Shown here piece after piece: positions 1-6,483 of a DNA stretch of 6,601 nt. The position numbers and the translations under genes are program-made. The notes beneath the pieces were generated by a model, which was not told the DNA's origin, ran no database searches, and saw nothing but the letters and a program-made list of their open reading frames with translations. Origin of the DNA: an uncultured Lachnospiraceae bacterium (lineage in GTDB: Bacteria > Bacillota > Clostridia > Lachnospirales > Lachnospiraceae); NCBI GenBank assembly GCA_902782655.1, contig CACZNY010000309.1, positions 1-6,601 of the forward strand. Reading direction: 5' to 3'. Position 1 is the first letter of the stretch. Each line of letters opens with the position of its first letter.

Positions 1-410
1 ACTCTGGTCACCACTATGCGCCCGAAGCCGTCCTCTCTGCCCTTTCTGTATCCGACTATCATCTCGTAGATCCTGCGTTTTTCCCAAAACTCGGGGAACT
101 CCGAGGGCTCAGTCTGGCCGTCTGAATCCGTCTGAAAAATATAATCCGCTCCCTCGGCAATGGCATACTTATATCCCGCGAGTATCGAAGGACCATGCCC
201 GGAGTTCTGCTTATGCCTTACATCCAGCAGCGGAAACTCCGCCTTAAGCGCATCGAGCTTTGCACCCGTATCGTCTCTGGAGCCATCGTCAATGACCAGA
301 AGCTTTGACCCCTCCCCGCCCAGCAGCACGTTGGGATACCATTTGCGGACGATATCCTCTATCGTTTCCTGTTCGTTATAAGCAGGGATCACTATATACA
401 GCTTGTCCAT
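1..410 (-). CDS. GT2 family glycosyltransferase, polyprenyl-phosphate-hexose synthase-like (C-terminus outside window)
   Basis: The first 136 residues of a family 2 glycosyltransferase are visible and the frame is open to the window edge. The GT-A signatures appear in order: VIPAYNE at residues 7-13, the nucleotide-binding VIDDGSRDDT at 39-48, the NSGHG turn at 69-73, and a DSD metal-binding motif at 95-97 followed by GQTEP. A basic stretch (YRKGREDGFGR, 121-131) fits the acceptor-side region of DPM1/GtrB-like enzymes. Such enzymes move a hexose from a nucleotide sugar to polyprenyl phosphate at the cytoplasmic membrane face; that exact role is inferred. The ATG at 410 is preceded by GGAGGT (415-420) four bases upstream. 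It follows the GT87 gene by 48 bases and is probably in the same operon. Whether C-terminal membrane helices exist cannot be seen. Other GT2 roles, such as direct polysaccharide synthesis, remain possible. Confidence 0.9.
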   Translation of the reverse strand, partial: MDKLYIVIPAYNEQETIEDIVRKWYPNVLLGGEGSKLLVIDDGSRDDTGAKLDALKAEFPLLDVRHKQNSGHGPSILAGYKYAIAEGADYIFQTDSDGQTEPSEFPEFWEKRRIYEMIVGYRKGREDGFGRIVVTR

Positions 411-424
411 AATTACCTCCCATA

Positions 425-443
425 CCGCCGCAGGATACGGCGG
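425..443 (-). promoter_or_regulatory. GC-rich hairpin just upstream of the GT2 ribosome-binding site
   Basis: CCGCCG (425-430) and CGGCGG (438-443) form a perfect 6-bp stem with a 7-base loop in the 48-base gap between the GT87 and GT2 genes. The stem ends four bases before the GGAGGT Shine-Dalgarno site (415-420). No T-run follows on the minus strand, so it does not look like a terminator. It may instead act as an mRNA processing or stability element, or modulate GT2 translation. The pairing is seen directly; the role is inferred. Confidence 0.45.
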
Positions 444-458
444 AGTTATTCAATATTT

Positions 459-1685
459 TCAGGTACCTTTCGCCCGCCTGCATTTATCCACAGTGACCAC
501 CACAAAGGCGATCGCACAGGCATAATACAGGGCTCCGCTCACCGTAAGGCTTATCACGTTCTCATGAAATATCCTCAGCACGAAAAAGAACGCCAGAGTC
601 GTGATGAGGTATATGATCTCCGCTGTCTTCATCCTGCCTGTGGCATAGTAACCGAACACAATGATCATGACAAAAAAATCATAGGTTCTGTGATAGGTCA
701 TCACCAGTGAAAGCAGCACAGCCACCGAAATATAAAGCTCATCATTCCCCTCCGGCAGCAAAAAGGCCGCGGCAAAAAGAAATACCATGACAAGCCCCGT
801 TATCACAAGTCCCAGGGGCGAGCCCTTTGTCAGCACGCCTATATCTATGCCGCCCTCCGCTGCCAGAGCCGATGCCACCTTCAGGGGCTTTATCAGCATC
901 GAGGCAAAAGACTCCTTAAGCACCGCGGCAGCAGCAGCCGTAAGAATCAGATGCGGCAGGAGGCTTATGATGAATTCCTTCCACTTCCTTTTGTAGATAA
1001 AATATATGGCAAGCGGCGCTGTTACCGTATATTTCAGATAGCTTAGCGAAAGCAGCAATCCGGATGCCATGATCCTTCCTGCGCCTTTTCCCTTATCTTC
1101 CCGGCCCTCTTCTTCAGCGCTGCCAAAGCATCCGGATACATGGACCGCCAGCAGGAAAAAAGCAAAGGCAAAAAGCGTATGCTGACCCACTCCGAGCTGA
1201 TTTCTCCAGGGGGTACCCGCAAGCATCAGCATCATGAAAACCGGATAAAGCCTTTCATCAACCTTAGCCATGAAGGTTTTCTTTAACAGCCGGATGATGA
1301 CAGCAGTACACAATATATTGGTCATCACCCAAAGCAGCCTTGCCATGTCATAGGGCATAAGCGCATACGGCGTCAGGATGTAAAGCAGTGACGGAAACTG
1401 ATTGGCCTCCATCCTCTGAGGAGTGCCCAGCCCCTCATAGTACGAATAAAAACCCCTGAGGTTTGCTATGTCAGGCAGGCTCCTGCTGTCAAAGTCAGCG
1501 CTCAGATCGTAGGGATCATATCCGTTTATCAGCGCACAGGAGGCATCATACTGAAAATCCTGGCTCCAGACGATACCGTTACCTATACCCTCATACACCG
1601 ATACGACCGCCATAAGGGCAAGCAGCACATACAGCAGGATCCAGAATCTTCTATCCGAGGTAGCAAGCTTTACAAAACGCTTCAT
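459..1685 (-). CDS. GT87 (DUF2029)-type multispanning membrane glycosyltransferase
   Basis: This 408-residue hydrophobic protein has about ten predicted membrane segments, for example near residues 14-33, 98-112, 117-133, 147-157, 169-185, 207-231, 238-256, 291-310, 318-330 and 337-347. After the first helix comes an extracytoplasmic loop with WSQDFQYDA (40-48) and NGYDPY (54-59). NQFPSLLYILTPYALMP (95-111), GVGQHTLFAFAF (165-176) and YHRTYD (331-336) follow. This order matches GT87 polyprenyl-phosphate-sugar-dependent enzymes such as mycobacterial PimE. Asp43 is a candidate catalytic base by analogy. The expected activity is transfer of a hexose from a lipid-phosphate donor to a glycolipid or glycan on the outer membrane face; substrate and acceptor are unknown. 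Residues 187-203 form a charged cytoplasmic-type loop. The ATG abuts the mutase TAG with no good Shine-Dalgarno site nearby, so translation is probably coupled to the upstream gene. Confidence 0.82.
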   Translation of the reverse strand: MKRFVKLATSDRRFWILLYVLLALMAVVSVYEGIGNGIVWSQDFQYDASCALINGYDPYDLSADFDSRSLPDIANLRGFYSYYEGLGTPQRMEANQFPSLLYILTPYALMPYDMARLLWVMTNILCTAVIIRLLKKTFMAKVDERLYPVFMMLMLAGTPWRNQLGVGQHTLFAFAFFLLAVHVSGCFGSAEEEGREDKGKGAGRIMASGLLLSLSYLKYTVTAPLAIYFIYKRKWKEFIISLLPHLILTAAAAAVLKESFASMLIKPLKVASALAAEGGIDIGVLTKGSPLGLVITGLVMVFLFAAAFLLPEGNDELYISVAVLLSLVMTYHRTYDFFVMIIVFGYYATGRMKTAEIIYLITTLAFFFVLRIFHENVISLTVSGALYYACAIAFVVVTVDKCRRAKGT

Positions 1686-3377
1686 CTATGCCATTGCAAC
1701 GACTGCTTCCTTGAGAGCCTCAAGCTTCTCGTTTGAGTCCTCAAGACTTCCTCCCTTTACTCCCATATAAAACTTGATCTTGGGCTCGGTTCCCGACGGT
1801 CTCACACAGCACCAGGAATCGTTTTCAAGGTCGAAATACAGCACATCGGATACCGGAAGCCCCGTTACCTCCGGTCCCTTCTCGTAATCAACGAACTTAT
1901 TCACCTTAAGCTCACCGAAGGCCTTCGGAGGAGCTGTCCTTATCCTCTCCATAATGGCCTTTATCTGCTCAGCTCCGTCTATTCCCTTCAGGGTTACGGT
2001 ATGTATGCCCTCCCTGTAGAAGCCGTACTTCTCATATATCTTAAGCATCTGATCCCAGAGAGTGAGTCCTTCCTTCTTGTAGAAGGCCGCTGCCTCCGCA
2101 AGGCACATGACAGCGCATACGGCATCCTTATCCCTTGCATGGGTTCCGGCAAGACAGCCATAGGACTCCTCAAGTCCGAATATGTACTCCTGTGAGCCGT
2201 CCTGTTCAAACCTCTTTATCTGGTCTCCGATATACTTGAAGCCGGTCAGGACCTCTATAAGCTTAAGCCCGTAGGAATCCGCTATGGCATCCGCAAGATT
2301 TGTCGTGACGATAGTCTTTACAAGAGCCCCGTTTTCAGGCAGCTTTCCAAGCTTCTTCAGCTCGCTTATCCTGTACTCTCCTATCAGCATTCCCGACATA
2401 TTCCCCGTGAAGGAAACATACTCGCCGGTCGCCTTGTCCTTAGCATATATGCCAAGCCTGTCAGCATCCGGATCAGTCGCCAGCACGATATCCGCATCCT
2501 TCTCCTTTGCAAGCTTAAGAGCCAGGGTGAAGGCCTTCGGATCCTCGGGATTCGGATAATCAAGGGTTGTAAACTTCGGATCCGGCAGCTCCTGCTCGGG
2601 GACTACGAATACATGCCTGAAGCCAAGCTCCTTTAATATCCTGCGGACAGGCACATTACCCGTGCCGTGGAAAGGCGAATAAACGATCTTTATATCATCC
2701 GCCATCTCCTCTATCACCTCAGGATGGATGATGAGCTTCTTTAATTCAGCGATATACTTATCATCGATCTCACTTCCGATCACATTGTAAAGCCCCTTTG
2801 CCTTAGCCTCCTCAAGGCTCATGGTCTTTGCTTCCGTGATCTTTACCTTGTTTACCTCGTCAATGATCTCCTGATCCCTTGGCACCGATACCTGGGCGCC
2901 GTCCTCCCAGTAGACCTTATAGCCGTTGTATTCCGGAGGATTGTGACTGGCAGTTACCACCACTCCGGCTATGCAGTGAAGCTCCCTTAAGGCAAAGGAA
3001 AGCTCCGGAGTGGGACGAAGCGCATCAAATACGTAAGCCTTTACACCATTGGCCGCAAGACAAAGAGCCGTCACATCAGCAAACTCAGGCGACATGAACC
3101 TGCAGTCATAAGCTATCGCTACTCCCTTATCCTGTCCGTTGTTTTTTATGATATAGTCTGCCAGTCCCTGGGAAGCCTTCCGCACCGTATAGATATTCAT
3201 GCGGTTCGTTCCCGCTCCGATTATTCCTCTTAAGCCCCCGGTTCCGAATTCGAGCTCCTTGTAAAATCTCTCCTCGATCTCCTTCTCGTCACCCGCTATG
3301 CCCTTGAGCTCCTTCTTTGTTTCCTCATCGAAATAGGAGTTTGACAGCCACTCGTTATAATCTTCCATATACCCCAT
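1686..3377 (-). CDS. Phosphoglucomutase/phosphomannomutase (alpha-D-phosphohexomutase family)
   Basis: A full-length 563-residue cytoplasmic phosphohexomutase that interconverts hexose-6-phosphate and hexose-1-phosphate, supplying precursors for UDP-glucose or GDP-mannose. All four family sites are intact: the phosphoserine loop TASHNP (142-147, Ser144), the Mg-binding DPDADR (302-307), the sugar-specificity loop EESYG (403-407) and the phosphate-binding RPSGTEPK (526-533). The N-terminal GTGGLRG (46-52) and the overall length fit the PGM2-like or PgcA subgroup. I place the start at 3377 because GGAGGT sits eight bases upstream (3386-3391). An in-frame ATG at 3413 would add 12 residues but would lie upstream of that Shine-Dalgarno site. 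The gene heads an operon with two glycosyltransferases, consistent with sugar-nucleotide supply for an envelope glycan. Glucose versus mannose preference cannot be read from the sequence. Confidence 0.95.
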   Translation of the reverse strand: MGYMEDYNEWLSNSYFDEETKKELKGIAGDEKEIEERFYKELEFGTGGLRGIIGAGTNRMNIYTVRKASQGLADYIIKNNGQDKGVAIAYDCRFMSPEFADVTALCLAANGVKAYVFDALRPTPELSFALRELHCIAGVVVTASHNPPEYNGYKVYWEDGAQVSVPRDQEIIDEVNKVKITEAKTMSLEEAKAKGLYNVIGSEIDDKYIAELKKLIIHPEVIEEMADDIKIVYSPFHGTGNVPVRRILKELGFRHVFVVPEQELPDPKFTTLDYPNPEDPKAFTLALKLAKEKDADIVLATDPDADRLGIYAKDKATGEYVSFTGNMSGMLIGEYRISELKKLGKLPENGALVKTIVTTNLADAIADSYGLKLIEVLTGFKYIGDQIKRFEQDGSQEYIFGLEESYGCLAGTHARDKDAVCAVMCLAEAAAFYKKEGLTLWDQMLKIYEKYGFYREGIHTVTLKGIDGAEQIKAIMERIRTAPPKAFGELKVNKFVDYEKGPEVTGLPVSDVLYFDLENDSWCCVRPSGTEPKIKFYMGVKGGSLEDSNEKLEALKEAVVAMA

Positions 3378-3385
3378 AATACCAA

Positions 3386-3391
3386 ACCTCC
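3386..3391 (-). promoter_or_regulatory. Shine-Dalgarno site that fixes the mutase start
   Basis: GGAGGT on the minus strand lies eight bases before the ATG at 3377. It lies downstream of the alternative in-frame ATG at 3413, so it cannot serve that codon. This supports the 563-residue form beginning MGYMEDYNEW. A third ATG, three codons further in, is too far away to be preferred. Confidence 0.85.
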
Positions 3392-3482
3392 ATATGTGAT
3401 AATCCTGCCGCAAAGATCTGCCGGATCCCGCGAATCATGGTCATTTGACTGCAGCTCCTGTCCTGAGCCTGCAATCTTTGAT

Positions 3483-3513
3483 ATTTTACCATATTTTTCA
3501 TATTTTTGCCTAA
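3483..3513 (-). promoter_or_regulatory. Candidate extended -10 promoter for the mutase/glycosyltransferase operon
   Basis: On the minus strand an extended -10 element TGGTAAAAT occupies 3483-3491. A weak -35 candidate TTAGGC (3508-3513) lies 19 bases upstream, and TTGATT is a little further up. The TGn extension may compensate for the poor -35. The same 11 bases TGGTAAAATAT occur at the glnS promoter in this window. Transcription would begin near 3477, giving a leader of about 100 nt. The element sits immediately after the terminator of the upstream unit, as expected for a fresh start. Confidence 0.6.
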
Positions 3514-3514
3514 T

Positions 3515-3545
3515 CAAAAATACCCCCGGCATTTTCCGCCGGGGG
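3515..3545 (-). terminator. Intrinsic terminator after the DUF2225 gene
   Basis: CCCCCGGC (3523-3530) and GCCGGGGG (3538-3545) form a perfect 8-bp GC stem with a 7-base loop. On the minus strand it is followed by TATTTTTG. It lies 16 bases past the DUF2225 stop codon and closes the glnS-DUF2225 transcription unit before the next promoter. Confidence 0.92.
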
Positions 3546-3561
3546 CCGTTCTCTTCCTCCT

Positions 3562-4491
3562 TCAGTCTTCCAGACTGTCCGCGTCCGGAATGACCTTCGA
3601 AGCCTTTATCGCAAGTATCTTATCCTTAAGCGTCCTCGCCTTCTCCTTGATCCCCCTGCTGGCGCTGGTGGAAATAACGATCTCAGGCAGAAGCTTAAGA
3701 GCCTTATCGAATTCTCCGCTCTTGTAATACAATGCCGCGATTAAATAATCCACGGTATACTGATCCATATTGCCGCACATGGGAAAATCCTCATTCTGCC
3801 TTGCGTAGACGAAGCCCTCAAGCGCCTTCTTTCTAAGCTCTCTCTCTGCCTCCCTGCATTCATCTATCTCTGAAAGACTCTTTGCATCCCCGGCATGTAT
3901 ACCCTTGCGCTGTCCACGTACAAGCCACGACATGTTAAGACAGAGATATGCCTTCTCCGAGGATCTTGCCACGATAGCCATGGACGTGGCAAACGCCATC
4001 TGGAATCTCCCCAGAGCCTCCTCATATGTATAGAAGTTTTTTTCATCCACTACCGCTTCAGGACTGAAATTGCTGCCTATCTTCTCCCTGACCAGCTTTT
4101 TCTGGTTTGCGGTGATATTGGAAAAGCTTCTGGTCAGTGCCGAATATCCGCAGTAAGGGCAGGAGATGACTATATACTTGAGCTGATCCACCGGTTCGTA
4201 TACAGGTCTCAGATCAAGGTCGTGGGACACCACCCTCGCCCTGTTCGCCTTGACCGCAAGAGACTTAAAAGGCCTGTCGCACACCGGACAGGTATATGAT
4301 CTTGCAAGAATGAAGCTCGGCTCCTCCTGTTCTCTTTTCTTCTTCTCCTCAGCAGCCTTCAGCGCAGCCTCTGCCTCGGCCCTGGCGGCAGCCCTTGCAT
4401 CCGATTCGGCATTATCCCTGGCCTTATTCTCCCCGTAAATGTCATCGTCCATGTTCACGCCGAATTTTGATAAACCTGACAGGATCCCCAT
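3562..4491 (-). CDS. DUF2225 family protein, zinc-ribbon plus helical C-terminal region
   Basis: This 309-residue protein of unknown function matches the DUF2225 pattern found in Firmicutes. A short N-terminus MGILSGLSKFG leads into a low-complexity Ala/Glu/Lys linker (about 21-57). A probable zinc site follows, made of two CxxC knuckles: Cys68/Cys71 in YTCPVCDRPF and Cys111/Cys114 in ISCPYCGYSAL. The rest is helical and TPR-like (about 155-300), with YTYEEALGRFQMA, EKAYLCLNMSWLVRG, the family-typical FPMCGNMDQYTVDYLIA (236-251) and a repeat-like GEFDKALKLL. There is no signal peptide or membrane segment, so it is probably cytosolic. AAGGGGG (4499-4506 region) lies seven bases before the ATG. 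It starts 34 bases after the glnS stop and ends at a terminator, so it is very likely cotranscribed with glnS. I infer no specific activity. Confidence 0.9.
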   Translation of the reverse strand: MGILSGLSKFGVNMDDDIYGENKARDNAESDARAAARAEAEAALKAAEEKKKREQEEPSFILARSYTCPVCDRPFKSLAVKANRARVVSHDLDLRPVYEPVDQLKYIVISCPYCGYSALTRSFSNITANQKKLVREKIGSNFSPEAVVDEKNFYTYEEALGRFQMAFATSMAIVARSSEKAYLCLNMSWLVRGQRKGIHAGDAKSLSEIDECREAERELRKKALEGFVYARQNEDFPMCGNMDQYTVDYLIAALYYKSGEFDKALKLLPEIVISTSASRGIKEKARTLKDKILAIKASKVIPDADSLED

Positions 4492-4525
4492 CTTCTTTCC
4501 CCCTTTATAATACCTTCCGCATCGT

Positions 4526-6196
4526 CTATGCCTGAGCCGGAAGTTTAAAGGACGACTTAAGCGACACTATCCTGTTCATCACTATATCATCCTCCTTTGA
4601 GTCCTTGGCATCCACGCAGAAAAATCCGTTCCTCACAAACTGGAAGGAATCATAAGCCTTTGCATTCTTTATCTCAGGCTCCGCAAAGCATCCTTTCCTT
4701 TCCACAAGGGAATTGGGATTCACGTTCACATCACCGTTCTCATCATAAACTCCCTTTTCCTCATCCACTATATTCTCATAGAGCCTTGCCGTAAACTTCA
4801 CTGCGCCCGATGCCTCCACCCAGTGGATGGTACCCTTGACCTTTCGGGGCATCTCCTTATCAGTGCCCTGCCTGGTCTCGGGATCGTAGGTGCAGTGAAC
4901 CACCGTAACCTTCCCGTCAGCGTCCTTTTCAAAGCCCACGCATTTGACGAAATACGCGTTCATGAGCCGTACTTCATTCCCCGGGAAAAGTCTGAAATAC
5001 TTTTTGGGGGGCTCTTCCATGAAGTCCTCCCTCTCTATGTAAAGCTCCCTTCCGAATACTATTTCCCTCTCCCCAAGCTCCGGATTATCAGGGTTATTCA
5101 CTCCCCTTACGATCTCGGTCTGCCCCTCGGGATAATTGTCTATTATAAGCTTCACCGGATCGAGCACCGCCATTATGCGCTTATCCTTCTGCTTCAGATC
5201 CTCCCTGATGCAGTATTCCAGCATGGGCATCTCCGCAGTGGAATTGGCCTTCGACACTCCCGACAGCTCCACGAACATCCTCAGAGCATCAGGAGTGTAC
5301 CCCCTGCGGCGCAGTCCGGCTATGGACACCAGCCTCGGATCGTCCCAGCCGTCCACAGTGCCGTTCTCCACCAGCTTTTTGATATATCTCTTACCGGTGA
5401 CCACATCCTTCAGATAAAGCTTCGCGAACTCTATCTGCCTCGGCGGCATTTCAAATCCCACATTATCCACCACCCAGTTATAGAGCGGTCTGTGATCTTC
5501 AAATTCCAGAGTGCATATGGAATGAGTGATGCCCTCAAAGGCGTCCTCAAGAGGATGCGCGAAGTCATACATGGGATATATGCACCACTTATCGCCCGTA
5601 TTCTGATGGGAAAGATGAGCGACCCTGTAGATGATGGGATCCCTCATGTTTATATTGGGTGAAGCCATATCGATCTTTGCCCGAAGCGTCCTCTCGCCGT
5701 CTGCGAAGCCGCCGTTCTTCATTTTTTCAAACAGCTCCAGATTTTCCTCTATGCCGCGTTCCCTGTCAGGATCGTTCCTTCCGGGCTCGGTAAGAGTCCC
5801 CCTGTACTCCCTTATCTCATCCGCCGAAAGAGCAGATACATAAGCCAGCCCCTTCTTTATCAGGGTTACCGCTGCCTCATACATTTTATCAAAGTAATCC
5901 GAGGCGAAGAAAAGCCTGTCCTCATAGTCCGCCCCAAGCCATTTCACGTCTTCCTTGATGGACTCTACAAACTCGCTTTTTTCCTTGGTGGGATTGGTAT
6001 CGTCAAATCTCAGGTTAAACTTTCCACCGTATTCCCTGGCAAGGCCGTAGTTCAAAAGTATGGATTTCGCATGCCCTATATGCAGATACCCGTTAGGCTC
6101 CGGCGGGAATCTGGTATGCACCTTATCATACACTCCCTCCTTCAGGTCCTTGTCTATCTCATTTTCAATAAAATTTCTGGATCTCTCCTCAGCCAT
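4526..6196 (-). CDS. glnS: Glutaminyl-tRNA synthetase
   Basis: A complete 556-residue class I synthetase that charges tRNA-Gln with glutamine in the cytosol. [15 protein letters not shown] (31-45) is the GlnRS form of the HIGH motif; GluRS would show a PSPTG-type start. RFDDTNP (63-69), [17 protein letters not shown] (225-241), the KMSKS-loop equivalent VVTGKR (265-270), DGWDDPRL (282-289) and GLRRRGYTP (294-302) follow. The C-terminal half is the two-barrel anticodon-binding domain, with [11 protein letters not shown] (382-392) and KVKGTIHWV (452-460). Length matches bacterial GlnRS. AAAAGGG (6204-6210) lies seven bases upstream of the ATG. Presence of GlnRS means tRNA-Gln can be charged directly, without obligatory Glu-tRNA-Gln transamidation. 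It has its own promoter, a structured leader of about 165 nt, and a cotranscribed DUF2225 gene. Confidence 0.97.
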   Translation of the reverse strand: MAEERSRNFIENEIDKDLKEGVYDKVHTRFPPEPNGYLHIGHAKSILLNYGLAREYGGKFNLRFDDTNPTKEKSEFVESIKEDVKWLGADYEDRLFFASDYFDKMYEAAVTLIKKGLAYVSALSADEIREYRGTLTEPGRNDPDRERGIEENLELFEKMKNGGFADGERTLRAKIDMASPNINMRDPIIYRVAHLSHQNTGDKWCIYPMYDFAHPLEDAFEGITHSICTLEFEDHRPLYNWVVDNVGFEMPPRQIEFAKLYLKDVVTGKRYIKKLVENGTVDGWDDPRLVSIAGLRRRGYTPDALRMFVELSGVSKANSTAEMPMLEYCIREDLKQKDKRIMAVLDPVKLIIDNYPEGQTEIVRGVNNPDNPELGEREIVFGRELYIEREDFMEEPPKKYFRLFPGNEVRLMNAYFVKCVGFEKDADGKVTVVHCTYDPETRQGTDKEMPRKVKGTIHWVEASGAVKFTARLYENIVDEEKGVYDENGDVNVNPNSLVERKGCFAEPEIKNAKAYDSFQFVRNGFFCVDAKDSKEDDIVMNRIVSLKSSFKLPAQA

Positions 6197-6362
6197 CTTT
6201 CTTCCCTTTTCTTCGTTAAATTCACGTTAAGCGCGAAAGGCTTACTTCCCGCGTGACAGATCGGTATTTCGCGAAGGAGCTCCGCGTTCCGCAGGTCACG
6301 CCTCCCGCTTTTGCGTAAGCCTGATCCGTTACGATCATTGATCTTCCGATAAAAATCAATAG
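6197..6362 (-). ncRNA. Structured glnS 5' leader, candidate cis-regulatory RNA
   Basis: The leader from the predicted transcription start to the glnS ATG is about 165 nt and has no convincing coding content. Its centre folds into nested helices. AGGCTTAC pairs with GTAAGCCT (6315-6322 with 6238-6245, 8 bp). Inside it GCGTGAC pairs with GTCACGC (6295-6301 with 6251-6257, 7 bp). Inside that CGG/CCG (6289-6291 with 6262-6264) encloses a 6-bp hairpin (6281-6286 with 6270-6275) that includes a G-U pair formed only in minus-strand RNA. The 13-base side of the asymmetric joint carries a tiny GC-AAAA-GC hairpin. The base of the fold abuts a CCTTT that could pair with the Shine-Dalgarno site. I do not recognise a known riboswitch class. 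The structure is seen in sequence; regulation is inferred. Confidence 0.5.
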
Positions 6363-6368
6363 TAAAAT

Positions 6369-6397
6369 ATTTTACCACGGGGGGATGATAAAATAAA
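6369..6397 (-). promoter_or_regulatory. Predicted glnS promoter with extended -10
   Basis: On the minus strand TGGTAAAAT (6369-6377) forms an extended -10. TTTATT (6392-6397) is a fair -35 with a 17-base spacer. The element lies between the htpG terminator and the glnS leader. The -10 overlaps a perfect 14-base palindrome, GTAAAATATTTTAC (6362-6375), which could be an operator or simply AT-rich coincidence. The 11 bases TGGTAAAATAT recur at the mutase promoter. Confidence 0.65.
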
Positions 6398-6420
6398 GTA
6401 GGTGCGAAACTGCCCCGGAC

Positions 6421-6462
6421 AAAAAAGTGACAGGAAAACCTTAACGGTGTCTTCCTGTCACT
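6421..6462 (-). terminator. Intrinsic terminator of htpG
   Basis: AGTGACAGGAA (6426-6436) and TTCCTGTCACT (6452-6462) form a perfect 11-bp stem around a 15-base apical region. On the minus strand the stem runs directly into a T-run opposite A6421-6426. It starts 21 bases after the htpG stop codon. The other strand has no T-run, so it works in one direction only. Confidence 0.93.
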
Positions 6463-6483
6463 CCATGATCATTTATATACTTT

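Noticed and set aside
915..945. GCA-type repeat tract in the GT87 gene.
   Set aside because: It encodes a short Ala run (residues 250-254) in a membrane helix. It is too short and impure to be a phase-variation tract.
3378..3413. Upstream ATG for the mutase adding 12 residues.
   Set aside because: The only good Shine-Dalgarno site lies downstream of that ATG and at the right distance from the ATG at 3377. The extra residues do not resemble the family N-terminus.
3864..4299. Open frames of 60 to 134 codons on both strands within the DUF2225 gene.
   Set aside because: They are shadows of the DUF2225 coding frame, which carries the CxxC motifs and the ribosome site.
1686..4528. TAG codons at the ends of the mutase and glnS considered as signs of stop reassignment.
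   Set aside because: Both proteins reach normal family length and C-termini at these stops, no internal TAG is needed to explain any gene, and the other genes end in TGA.
4823..5662. A 279-codon open frame on the plus strand opposite glnS.
   Set aside because: It is wholly antisense to a well-conserved synthetase gene. It has a His/Leu/Pro-rich composition typical of a shadow frame and no recognisable domain.
6270..6294. T-box-like string in the glnS leader (GGAACGCGG beside a TTCGCG).
   Set aside because: The canonical core has GGNACCGCG; one C is missing. No terminator/antiterminator pair follows, and the leader is too short for a normal Stem I plus specifier loop. I treat the likeness as chance.
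6154..6378. A 74-codon minus-strand frame covering the glnS leader.
   Set aside because: Its ATG overlaps the predicted -10, it runs into the glnS coding region in another frame, and it is rich in Arg/Lys with no family likeness. The DNA is better explained as a structured leader.
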